The notes under the pieces were generated by a model. The model did no database searches. It saw only the letters and a program-made list of their open reading frames with translations, and had not been told where the DNA came from. Positions 1 through 6,147 of a stretch of DNA of 6,205 nt are shown here, in pieces. The first letter of the stretch is position 1, and each line of letters opens with the position of its first letter. The translations under genes and the position numbers were made by a program. The DNA comes from Dysgonamonadaceae bacterium (GTDB lineage Bacteria > Bacteroidota > Bacteroidia > Bacteroidales > Azobacteroidaceae): contig JAIRSN010000085.1 in NCBI GenBank assembly GCA_031255425.1, positions 1 to 6,205 of the forward strand. Reading direction: 5' to 3'.

Positions 1-294
1 AGTTGTAAAATAACTTTCGGGAACTCCCGAAACCATGAATTCAGTTGTAAAATAACTTTCGGGAGTTCCCGAAAGCATGAATTCAGTTGTAAAATAACTT
101 TCGGGAGTTCCCGAAACCATGAATTCAGTTGTAAAATAACTTTCGGGAGTTCCCGAAAGCATAAATTCAGTTGTAAAATAACTTTCGGGAGTTCCCGAAA
201 GCATGAATTCAGTTGTAAAATAACTTTCGGGAGTTCCCGAAAGCATAAATACAGTTTAAAAAACGATTTCGGGAACTCCCGAAAGTAAGAATTA
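1..294. repeat. 42-bp tandem array with palindromic core, seven units, open at left edge
   Basis: Seven contiguous units start at 1, 43, 85, 127, 169, 211 and 253, with no spacers. Each unit begins AGTTGTAAAATAAC, continues with an 18-bp palindrome at unit positions 15-32 (TTTCGGGA, then GT or AC, then TCCCGAAA), and ends GCATGAATTC or a close variant. Units 2 and 5 (43-84, 169-210) are identical. Units 1, 3, 4 and 6 differ from them by one to three bases. Unit 7 (253-294) is diverged in its flanks but keeps the palindrome intact. In units with GAAAGC after the palindrome the arms extend to 9 bp. The first unit starts at base 1, so the real copy number is unknown. The array lies downstream of the three-gene operon and its terminator. 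Possible roles are a DNA-binding array, a decayed or active repeat element, or the end of a repeat-coding gene; the sequence alone does not decide. Confidence 0.95.
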
Positions 295-378
295 AGTTTA
301 AAAGTAACTTGCGCGCTGCGGCGAAACCATGAATCGGACGGGAAAGTTGTTTCCGCCACAAGGCGAAGCCGGGAATAA
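295..378. repeat. Two degenerate copies of the 42-bp repeat
   Basis: Units 8 (295-336) and 9 (337-378) continue the 42-bp phase. Unit 8 keeps the spacer start (AGTTTAAAAGTAACTT) and the tail (CCATGAAT), but its core is TTGCGCGCTGCGGCGAAA. Unit 9 has little flank identity. Its core, TTCCGCCACAAGGCGAAG at 351-368, can still fold as CGCC/GGCG around an ACAA loop, and its tail keeps GAAT. Unit 8 is a clear relative of the array. Unit 9 is supported mainly by phase, the outer TT/AA and CG/CG pairs and the tail. The rest of the gap up to the terminator hairpin at 400 holds only short CGGGA-containing motifs (CCGGGAATAA at 370, CCGGGATAAC at 384) and no gene. Confidence 0.6.
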
Positions 379-399
379 GTACTCCGGGATAACAAAGAA

Positions 400-435
400 T
401 AGTCCCGAATAACCGTTGCCAATTATTCGGGACTA
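400..435 (-). terminator. Probable intrinsic terminator of the transport operon
   Basis: A perfect 13-bp inverted repeat is formed by TAGTCCCGAATAA (400-412) and TTATTCGGGACTA (423-435), with a 10-base loop. It lies just past the stop codon of the ferric-reductase-like gene (stop at 457-459) in the direction of minus-strand transcription. Read on that strand, it is followed by ATTCTTTGTTAT, a U-rich but interrupted tract, so termination may be incomplete. The arms contain TCCCGAA and TTCGGGA, the same heptamers that form the palindromes of the upstream array, in the opposite order. Confidence 0.65.
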
Positions 436-456
436 ATCATTGAAACAGAAAAGTGG

Positions 457-1368
457 CTAAGCCGCCCGCCGCCGCTGCTCCTTCCTTACCCGGAGGTAGA
501 GATACGAGCCAAAGATCACGCACAGGGAAGCAATATGGATGTAGCGCCGCGTTTGCGGGGCGACGCGGAGGTCGGCAAAGCCGGTGACCGCCGGAGGGGC
601 GCTGCGTTCGGAAGGGCGAGTGCGGTCGCGGACTGTTTCCGTGACCGTTGCCGCCGGCATCCGCCGTCCCTCCCGTGGATTCAGCGTCGCGCCGATTTGC
701 AGGCTCAGGGCGTGGATAAACAGCAGGGCGTACAAACCGTAGGACCAGCGTTGCCATCGCTTCCACCGGACGGCGCCCATGCGTTTCCGGACGGCGTCGA
801 AGGAGGTGATCCACAGCGGCAGGAACAACGCCAGCAGCAGAACGCCCAGCACAAAACTGAAATTCGTGATCCCGGCGCCCCATCCGCTGTTTACGTGCGC
901 ACTGTCGACCGCGCCGCCGCTGCCGGCGAAAAACCGGAGCGCCGCCGGGAAGTTGTTCGTCACCCGGATCAGGGCGTGCGTCAGTATGGGGAAGCCCGAC
1001 AGGATAGACAGCTCCTTGCGGATGGCGAGGAGCCGCTTCACCGGCGGGCTTTTCGGGTTCAACGCGCCCATATACATAATGAGAATCAAGAGGGGAAAAC
1101 CCAGCGTCCCGGCGTGGATGTAATCGCGCAGGATGCCGCCCAGAAAGGGTATCCGGTTGAAAGAGAACAGCTCTATCCCGCACAAGCGCCCGATAAACGG
1201 AATCGCCACCAGCGCGAAAGGGACGGCAAACACCGCGTAATACACCCTTGCACGACGCTTGATGGACGGCGACAGCCAAACGGCGAGGCAGGTCCAAATG
1301 CCCAGCGCCGTCAGTAATGGCGCCAGGCTATACAAGAATTGGATGAAATCAATCAATAACTTAATCAT
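457..1368 (-). CDS. Ferric reductase-like haem membrane protein (YedZ/MsrQ-like), third gene of Xus-like operon
   Basis: The 303-residue protein has about seven hydrophobic segments, near residues 9-31, 43-60, 81-101, 121-137, 168-189, 207-226 and 275-294. Two stretches resemble the ferric reductase-like transmembrane domain (YedZ/MsrQ group): RKELSILSGFPILTHAL around 117-133, and LPLWITSFDAVRKRMG followed by WKRWQRW...YALLFIHAL at 183-221. His131 and His219 are the best haem b ligand candidates. Other histidines are at 85, 158 and 278. Gln206 occupies a place where this family often has another His. A polar, Arg/Pro/Thr-rich stretch of about 40 residues (230-270) separates the last two helices. 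The start codon lies 9 bases after the stop of the lipoprotein gene, so the two are surely co-transcribed. By position it corresponds to XusC, but I see no PepSY domain. The inferred role is electron transfer across the inner membrane to reduce siderophore-bound Fe(III); the substrate is not shown by the sequence. Confidence 0.85.
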   Translation of the reverse strand: MIKLLIDFIQFLYSLAPLLTALGIWTCLAVWLSPSIKRRARVYYAVFAVPFALVAIPFIGRLCGIELFSFNRIPFLGGILRDYIHAGTLGFPLLILIMYMGALNPKSPPVKRLLAIRKELSILSGFPILTHALIRVTNNFPAALRFFAGSGGAVDSAHVNSGWGAGITNFSFVLGVLLLALFLPLWITSFDAVRKRMGAVRWKRWQRWSYGLYALLFIHALSLQIGATLNPREGRRMPAATVTETVRDRTRPSERSAPPAVTGFADLRVAPQTRRYIHIASLCVIFGSYLYLRVRKEQRRRAA

Positions 1369-1377
1369 ACCCGGCTA

Positions 1378-2685
1378 TTAATCCTGTGTCAGTCTGCCGA
1401 TGGCATTGATGGCGGCCGCCCCCGTTACGGTCAAACCTTTGCTTGCCGTTGCCGTTGCCGGGTCGATAAGGTAGATCGCCGGGTCGGCGGCTTCGGCGGT
1501 GATCGGGAAATACATCTTGCCGCCGTAAGATGCCGGCAAACCGGTAGCGGTGATCCGGTCCTTGGCGGGGATGCCGGTCACCCAGCGGAAAGTCTGGGCG
1601 GCGACGTCCACCACTCCGTACTGCGTAGCGGCGCCCGTAGCCGTCGGGACCAAGTCGTTGTAGAGTTCGAGCAGGAAATAGTTTCCGGTGATGTGCCAGA
1701 CCTTGCGGAACTTGTAGCCGCCGGTTTTTTCCTGAATATTAAAATAATACGAGGCATCGAAAGCCGCCGCGCCCCGGTTGATGCGCAGGGCGCCCGCCGG
1801 ACGGGTGGTGGCGCTCTCGTAGGAGCCGGAGAAAACGTAGACGCTGCCGTCGCCGGCTTGGGCGATCTGCGAATAGTATTGCGACCGGAAACGCCCCGAC
1901 GAATAGCTGATGCGGTCGTCGCGGTAGATGCGTTTCAGGTTCAGGCCGGCATCGAAAGCCGCCACCCAGACGCTGTCGGGATAGGTGATCACGCCCGAAC
2001 TGGCGCCGCCGCCGGCGTTCGGGTCGCGCGGTTGCGAAACGACCAGGCCGGTCAGGAACTCGCCGTTGCCCAGGTCTACAATACCGGAGAAAGTCGCCTG
2101 TTCGCCATTGCCGGTCAGGTTGAGCGTGGGGATGGTCTTGTTTTGCGAAGCGAAATTATTTTTCAGGTCGAAAAAATTAAACGTCACGCCGTCGGTCCGC
2201 GGATGACCCGCCGCATCGGTCAGGGCGTTGCCTTGCCCGTCCACAGGCGTTACGCCGCCCACGCTGGTCAGGGCGTAGCGGTCGAAAAAGCCGTAGGACG
2301 TAAACCGGGAAGTGATGAGAAACTGCCCCGACTCATACAGCGAACCGTCCTCGTTCACCGTGTAGCCGAGTCCGACGCCCGGATCGCCCTGCTGGTAAAT
2401 CAGCCCGACGGCTACCGAGGGATTGCTGTTGAAAATCCAGGTATAACCCGAAAGTTCAAGCTGCCTGAAGTTATCGGCGATGGACAGGCTGCCCGTTTCG
2501 GGGCGGTCGGTCGTGAGGATGTACTGCGACGACTCGCCGGTAGCCGCCAGAAAGAAGGCGCCCGGCTTTTCGGGTCCGGACTTGGGAAGGGTTTCGTCGC
2601 AAGCAACGAAAAGGAACAATACACAGGCACAGCCCATCAGGGTCAACAGGCGTGCGGAAAGGGAACGATTGAAATTTGTAATCAT
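1378..2685 (-). CDS. DUF4374 surface lipoprotein, XusB-like siderophore-binding protein
   Basis: The 435-residue protein starts with a lipoprotein signal peptide whose lipobox is LFVAC, with lipidated Cys29. Asp and Glu follow at +2 and +3, an acidic start resembling the Bacteroidetes lipoprotein export signal, so an outer-surface location is likely. The mature part is beta-rich with repeated short strand-turn segments, as in a propeller. The end (about 400-432: IYLIDPATATASKGL, then INAIGRL) matches the typical C-terminus of DUF4374 proteins. In B. thetaiotaomicron the DUF4374 lipoprotein XusB binds ferric enterobactin and works with the receptor XusA. The same gene order here suggests xenosiderophore capture, but the ligand cannot be read from the sequence. 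The gene follows the receptor gene after a 66-base AT-rich gap. That gap holds a small hairpin (ACTGC/GCAGT, 2722-2737) and no convincing promoter, so it is probably expressed from the operon promoter. Confidence 0.88.
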   Translation of the reverse strand: MITNFNRSLSARLLTLMGCACVLFLFVACDETLPKSGPEKPGAFFLAATGESSQYILTTDRPETGSLSIADNFRQLELSGYTWIFNSNPSVAVGLIYQQGDPGVGLGYTVNEDGSLYESGQFLITSRFTSYGFFDRYALTSVGGVTPVDGQGNALTDAAGHPRTDGVTFNFFDLKNNFASQNKTIPTLNLTGNGEQATFSGIVDLGNGEFLTGLVVSQPRDPNAGGGASSGVITYPDSVWVAAFDAGLNLKRIYRDDRISYSSGRFRSQYYSQIAQAGDGSVYVFSGSYESATTRPAGALRINRGAAAFDASYYFNIQEKTGGYKFRKVWHITGNYFLLELYNDLVPTATGAATQYGVVDVAAQTFRWVTGIPAKDRITATGLPASYGGKMYFPITAEAADPAIYLIDPATATASKGLTVTGAAAINAIGRLTQD

Positions 2686-2751
2686 AAAAAATTGAATTTA
2701 AAATTATTAATAAGTAGAAATACTGCTTTCAGGCAGTTGTATCTGGGGTTA

Positions 2752-4908
2752 TTATCTGTAAAAAGAATACCGGAATTTCACCGAAAAACTCCGTCCCGGT
2801 TTTTGCAGGCTGTAATTGTCGTAGAGGATTTCGTCGGCGATGTTGAGCGCTTCCACGGCGATGTGGTAGCGTCCGTTCCGGAAGGAATACAGCAGGCTCA
2901 GGTCGTGCGAGAGCTGCCGGGGAATGACAATGTCGCCGCCCTCGCTTTCCCAGTCGCGGAAGAACGAGTGCACGTAGCGCAGGTTGTAGCCGAACGAGAG
3001 AGCGTCGTCCTTCCCGAAACAGTTGTCGAACCGGTAGTTTGCCTCCGCGTTGCCGAACAGGTAGGGGACGTTCGGCATCCGGTCGCGGAAATAGATCAGT
3101 TCCCTGCCGTCGGCGCTGTACCGTTCCCGGTTCCGGATGTCCTGGTAGGTAAGGTTTCCGCCGACGGAAAAACGTTCCCGGTAGAAATAACGCGCCTCAA
3201 GGTCGACGCCCCGGTTGCGCACCTGCCCGTGATTGGTGTAAAACGCACCGCCGTAACGCTGTTCGATCCGGCGGCGGATGTAGTCGCGCGTGTGCCGGTA
3301 GACCAGTCCCGCGTCGAAATAGACGGAGTGAACCTTGCGGAAGACCCGTTCACAGGAAATATTCAGGTTGACGTTGCGGCTGTTTTCGGGTTTCAGGCGG
3401 GCGTCGCCCGTTTCCAGCGCTTCGTCGCCGAAGAGTTCGTTTTCCGAAGGCAGGCGGTACGCCTGTTCGAAGGAGGCTTTCAGTTGCCACCCGGCGCCGG
3501 GGAGAACGGTGGCACCGGCGCCGTAACCGTTGGTCCCGAAGCGGCGGTACTGCTCCTCATACACCGCGGTAGAGGTCGCCGACACGTTGACCGGGCCGCG
3601 TACCGTCACGTCGTAACGCTTGGCGAAAGCCGAAACATTCCAGCGCTTCGACGGCTCAAAACGGTAGGAGACGCCCGCCACGTTTTTGGCATTGGTCCGG
3701 CGCATAAAAGTGGCGGCGGTGCTGGTTTCGCTGTTTGCCGCCGCGTCGGTCGCCTTGCGGTTGAAACGGGCGTACAAGTTGTTGAACGAGAACAGGTGCC
3801 GGGGACCGGGGCGGTAGTTCAGCCCCGCCGAAACCGACGCCTGGCGGTTGTCGTATTCGCCCATCGTGTATTGCCCCTCGCCCTTGAAACCCTTGTGGCG
3901 GTATTGCCCCAACCAGTTGTACTGGCGGGCAAGCGTGTCGGTGTTGTTGTTCCGGGAAAAGCTGTAATTCGCCGACAGGCGCAGGTTCAACTGCTCGACA
4001 AAGAGGTTTCGTTTTTCATAAAAAAGCGCCGGGACAATGCTCCGCGCCTTGCGTTCGCGTCCGCCGTAGACGATTTTCATCAGGTTGGCATGTTGGATGT
4101 CCTGCTTTTCGTGGCTGACCGTCAGTTCCGCCTGCAAGCGGTCTGCCCAGGGTTTGCGCACGACGCCCAGCCGGACAATGGCGGCTTCGTTGTGGTAATT
4201 GTCGTGGAACCGCCGGAACCACCGGTCGTCCGGCGAATAAGCATTCGTTTCGAGGTCGAGCAGGCGGGTTTTCACGCGGTAGTTGTTGTCGGAGAAATTC
4301 CGGTACAGGTTGAGGCGCAGGAAAAGCCCGTTCCGGAGCGTATGCCCGAAACTGAGGTTGGACTTGTGGGTATTGAACGAGCCGAAAGCATAGGAAGCGT
4401 CGAGAAACGTCCGGCGCGACGGCACGGTGACAATGTTGATGGCGCCGCCCAGCGCATCGCTGCCCAGCTCGACCGGGACCACGCCCTTGTAGACCTCGAT
4501 CCGTTCGGCGACATGGACGGGGATATTGCTCAGCCGGAACGAGGAACCGAAGCCTTCCATCGGCATCCCGTCCATAAAAATTTTGACGTGCCGTCCGCTG
4601 AATCCGTTCAGCGAAAGTTGCGAAGGGCTGCCCACGCCACCCGTTTCGCGGATCTTCACGCCGGAAATACGGTCGAGCGCATGGGAAAGGTCGAGCGAAG
4701 TGTTGCGCAAGGCGCGCGCATCGACGGCGACCACGTTGAACGAGGATTCGCGGACACGCTGCAAAGGACTCTTGGCGACGATCACAACCTCGTCCAGGGG
4801 CGTTTCTTTTGATTCTTGACTGTCTTGCCCGGTGCTTTGGGCGGGTGCCGGCAAAATCATCCGGCAAAGGAAGAGGTGCAGGAATAAAATCTTTTTCAGG
4901 ATGCTCAT
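2752..4908 (-). CDS. TonB-dependent outer-membrane siderophore receptor, XusA-like
   Basis: From the ATG at 4906-4908 the product has 718 residues. A signal peptide covers about residues 1-23 (ending APA before Gln24), followed by a TonB-box-like LDEVVIVA at 38-45. The plug domain spans about 48-165 and has the hallmark stretches LSLNGFSGRHVKIFMDG and IEVYKG...GSDALGGAINIVT. A beta-barrel of about 550 residues follows and ends in FRYSFYR, with the terminal aromatic pattern expected for BAM-dependent insertion. No N-terminal carboxypeptidase-regulatory-like or STN domain is present, so signalling through an anti-sigma factor is unlikely. An in-frame ATG at 4962 would add 18 residues, but it lies upstream of the promoter -7 box and spoils the signal peptide, so I chose 4908. 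It is the first gene of the operon. It should import a ferric siderophore using TonB energy; the specific ligand is unknown. Confidence 0.93.
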   Translation of the reverse strand: MSILKKILFLHLFLCRMILPAPAQSTGQDSQESKETPLDEVVIVAKSPLQRVRESSFNVVAVDARALRNTSLDLSHALDRISGVKIRETGGVGSPSQLSLNGFSGRHVKIFMDGMPMEGFGSSFRLSNIPVHVAERIEVYKGVVPVELGSDALGGAINIVTVPSRRTFLDASYAFGSFNTHKSNLSFGHTLRNGLFLRLNLYRNFSDNNYRVKTRLLDLETNAYSPDDRWFRRFHDNYHNEAAIVRLGVVRKPWADRLQAELTVSHEKQDIQHANLMKIVYGGRERKARSIVPALFYEKRNLFVEQLNLRLSANYSFSRNNNTDTLARQYNWLGQYRHKGFKGEGQYTMGEYDNRQASVSAGLNYRPGPRHLFSFNNLYARFNRKATDAAANSETSTAATFMRRTNAKNVAGVSYRFEPSKRWNVSAFAKRYDVTVRGPVNVSATSTAVYEEQYRRFGTNGYGAGATVLPGAGWQLKASFEQAYRLPSENELFGDEALETGDARLKPENSRNVNLNISCERVFRKVHSVYFDAGLVYRHTRDYIRRRIEQRYGGAFYTNHGQVRNRGVDLEARYFYRERFSVGGNLTYQDIRNRERYSADGRELIYFRDRMPNVPYLFGNAEANYRFDNCFGKDDALSFGYNLRYVHSFFRDWESEGGDIVIPRQLSHDLSLLYSFRNGRYHIAVEALNIADEILYDNYSLQKPGRSFSVKFRYSFYR

Positions 4909-4933
4909 AAACGTTACTGTTTTTTTACCGGGG

Positions 4934-4966
4934 CAAAAGTACGGCGGCTGCGGAAGCCGCACAATC
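4934..4966 (-). promoter_or_regulatory. Bacteroides-type promoter of the transport operon
   Basis: On the minus strand TACTTTTG (4934-4941) matches the -7 consensus TAnnTTTG exactly. ATTG (4962-4965), 20 bases further upstream, matches three of four bases of the -33 box TTTG. Transcription would start about 20 bases before the receptor ATG, giving a short A-rich leader (TAAAAAAACAGTAACGTTT) without a Shine-Dalgarno sequence, which is normal in this phylum. Directly upstream of the -33 box is CCC-TATTTAT-GGG (4966-4978), a short GC-flanked inverted element that could be an operator. I do not recognise a Fur box. Confidence 0.65.
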
Positions 4967-5035
4967 CCTATTTATGGGGGTTTTTGCTTGCCCGGTGTAA
5001 CTATTAATGGTGAGCGCCCGTTCTTTTGGGGGAGT

Positions 5036-5073
5036 AAAAAAGGAAGCAGGGTGTGCGGATCCACCCTGCTTCC
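5036..5073 (-). terminator. Intrinsic terminator of the FISUMP gene
   Basis: A perfect 12-bp stem is formed by GGAAGCAGGGTG (5042-5053) and CACCCTGCTTCC (5062-5073), with an 8-base loop. On the minus strand it is followed by six T residues (5036-5041 read in reverse). It lies about 55 bases past the FISUMP stop codon. No T tract follows on the plus strand, so it acts in one direction. A second hairpin, GCAGCC-ATC-GGCTGC (5084-5098), sits between the stop codon and the terminator. The terminator separates the FISUMP unit from the transport operon, whose promoter starts about 70 bases further on. Confidence 0.9.
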
Positions 5074-5127
5074 CGGTATCAACGCAGCCATCGGCTGCCG
5101 GAACTCTTTTACGGTACGAACAACCGG

Positions 5128-6147
5128 TTAATAATCTCGCTTGCAGCGGACAGTAAACATGTTGACCTTATCAATTTTCAAATAAATCACTTCATCATCA
5201 GCAGGGTCAAAATCGTTCAAACAGATGCTCTCTGCCTTGTTGTCGTTGTCGTTGTCGTTCGTGCTTGTCCAAAAGTAAGCCTTGAAACCCACTTCGTTAC
5301 GAATGTTGTTTATGAGCAGTGCGTCGAAGCCGTTTGCCTCGCGGTGATGACTTGCGCCGTTGGGTTCGGAGTGAGTAGCTTCGTACCCCGGCGTTACGCT
5401 TTTCATCTTCTTTCCGGCTTTTTCATCTTCCAAGCAAGTCGAATAACGTCCATTGGCGTCGCTTGCTATTTCCTCTTCCAGATCTTCCCATTCCGCTTTG
5501 CTCGGCACGTGCCATCCGCGCGGACAGATCCCCTGAACATGTTGCCCGGCGGCAGCCACCCGCCCATCCGTTGCAGCCGCCCAAGTATAAAGTAATCCGT
5601 ATTCCGGATTAAGGTTAACTGAACCACCGGGCGGATAGTAATAATATTGAAGGGAGGTATCCCCATCTGTGAACGCTTCCTTCTCTAATTCGCCTTCGCC
5701 TATCATATCATTATAGGTAGACAGCAGATTCTGCGTCATCCAACAGCCGGCATCGCCGAAGTCTCCAACAAAATATTCATTATTTTCAATATCTGTAATC
5801 GTCTTCGGACAGGGACCACTATTAAGCGACATCCATGAATTGCCGTCCCATACATAAATGCCCCGCCCTTTCAAGGTCGTCGCCGTATTGTACACAATCA
5901 TGCCGGTAGCCGTTTGCTTTTCCGGGGAACCGGCATCCGGTTTCAGCACAAAATCAGTGGCATTGCCGGTTAATGCCACGTTCGGCAATAGCAACCCCTT
6001 GTCGGTTTGACCTCCGGACGCCAAATCCAGAACAGCCGCCGCATGCGGTTCGTCGGTATTCCCTCCGCCGATAAGCACCTGTCCATTCACACTTGCCGCA
6101 CTCATCAGGACGAGCGCCGGCACGAAGTAAAAAAATCTCTTTTTCAT
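5128..6147 (-). CDS. Secreted FISUMP-domain protein
   Basis: The 339-residue protein begins with a signal peptide (MKKRFFYFVPALVLMSAASVNG, cut near residue 22). Residues 24-108 form a module common in Bacteroidetes surface proteins, with AVLDLAS, KGLLLPNVALT, GMIVYNT and GIYVWDGNSWMSL. Residues from about 113 to the end are a FISUMP domain (Fibrobacter succinogenes major paralogous domain), recognised by YGLLYTWAAAT (183-193), QGICPRGWHVPSKAEW (205-220), FWTST (292-296) and the closing FTVRCKRD (331-338). Such proteins are exported and often present in many paralogues; their function is unknown, with surface adhesion often suggested. The loop after FWTST holds an Asn-Asp repeat encoded by a hexanucleotide tract. 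The start has a typical Lys-rich signal peptide and an A-rich leader. No -7 box is visible in the 58 bases left before the window edge. The gene is visibly less GC-rich than the transport operon. Confidence 0.9.
   Translation of the reverse strand: MKKRFFYFVPALVLMSAASVNGQVLIGGGNTDEPHAAAVLDLASGGQTDKGLLLPNVALTGNATDFVLKPDAGSPEKQTATGMIVYNTATTLKGRGIYVWDGNSWMSLNSGPCPKTITDIENNEYFVGDFGDAGCWMTQNLLSTYNDMIGEGELEKEAFTDGDTSLQYYYYPPGGSVNLNPEYGLLYTWAAATDGRVAAAGQHVQGICPRGWHVPSKAEWEDLEEEIASDANGRYSTCLEDEKAGKKMKSVTPGYEATHSEPNGASHHREANGFDALLINNIRNEVGFKAYFWTSTNDNDNDNKAESICLNDFDPADDEVIYLKIDKVNMFTVRCKRDY
5239..5259 (-). repeat. Hexanucleotide tandem repeat within the FISUMP gene
   Basis: GTTGTC on the plus strand is repeated three and a half times without a mismatch. 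On the coding strand it encodes alternating Asn and Asp (about residues 297-303), directly after the FWTST motif. Because the unit is six bases, gain or loss of copies keeps the reading frame and only lengthens or shortens the acidic loop. Confidence 0.9.

Noticed and set aside
1..294. Chromosomal parS sites
   Set aside because: The core has TTTC...GAAA ends like parS (TGTTTCACGTGAAACA), but the centre and length differ, and tight tandem 42-bp clustering is not typical of chromosomal parS.
1..378. CRISPR array
   Set aside because: Units are contiguous with no unique spacers, and differences between units are point changes.
535..1317. Plus-strand and other minus-strand frames overlapping the membrane protein gene
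   Set aside because: Their products are Arg/Pro/Gln-rich, low-complexity translations without motifs, while the 457-1368 frame gives coherent membrane helices and family motifs.
2686..2751. Internal promoter before the lipoprotein gene
   Set aside because: TAATTTTA resembles a -7 box, but no TTTG-like box is found at the right distance; AT-richness alone explains the match.
1693..4812. Long open frame of about 1,039 codons on the plus strand
   Set aside because: It lies antisense to both the DUF4374 and the TonB receptor genes, shows no recognisable domain or signal, and is explained by the codon bias of GC-rich genes on the opposite strand. The minus-strand proteins have clear family motifs.
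4909..4962. Upstream ATG for the receptor gene
   Set aside because: The extension would start before the predicted transcription start and would place a poor, Pro-rich segment ahead of a good signal peptide.
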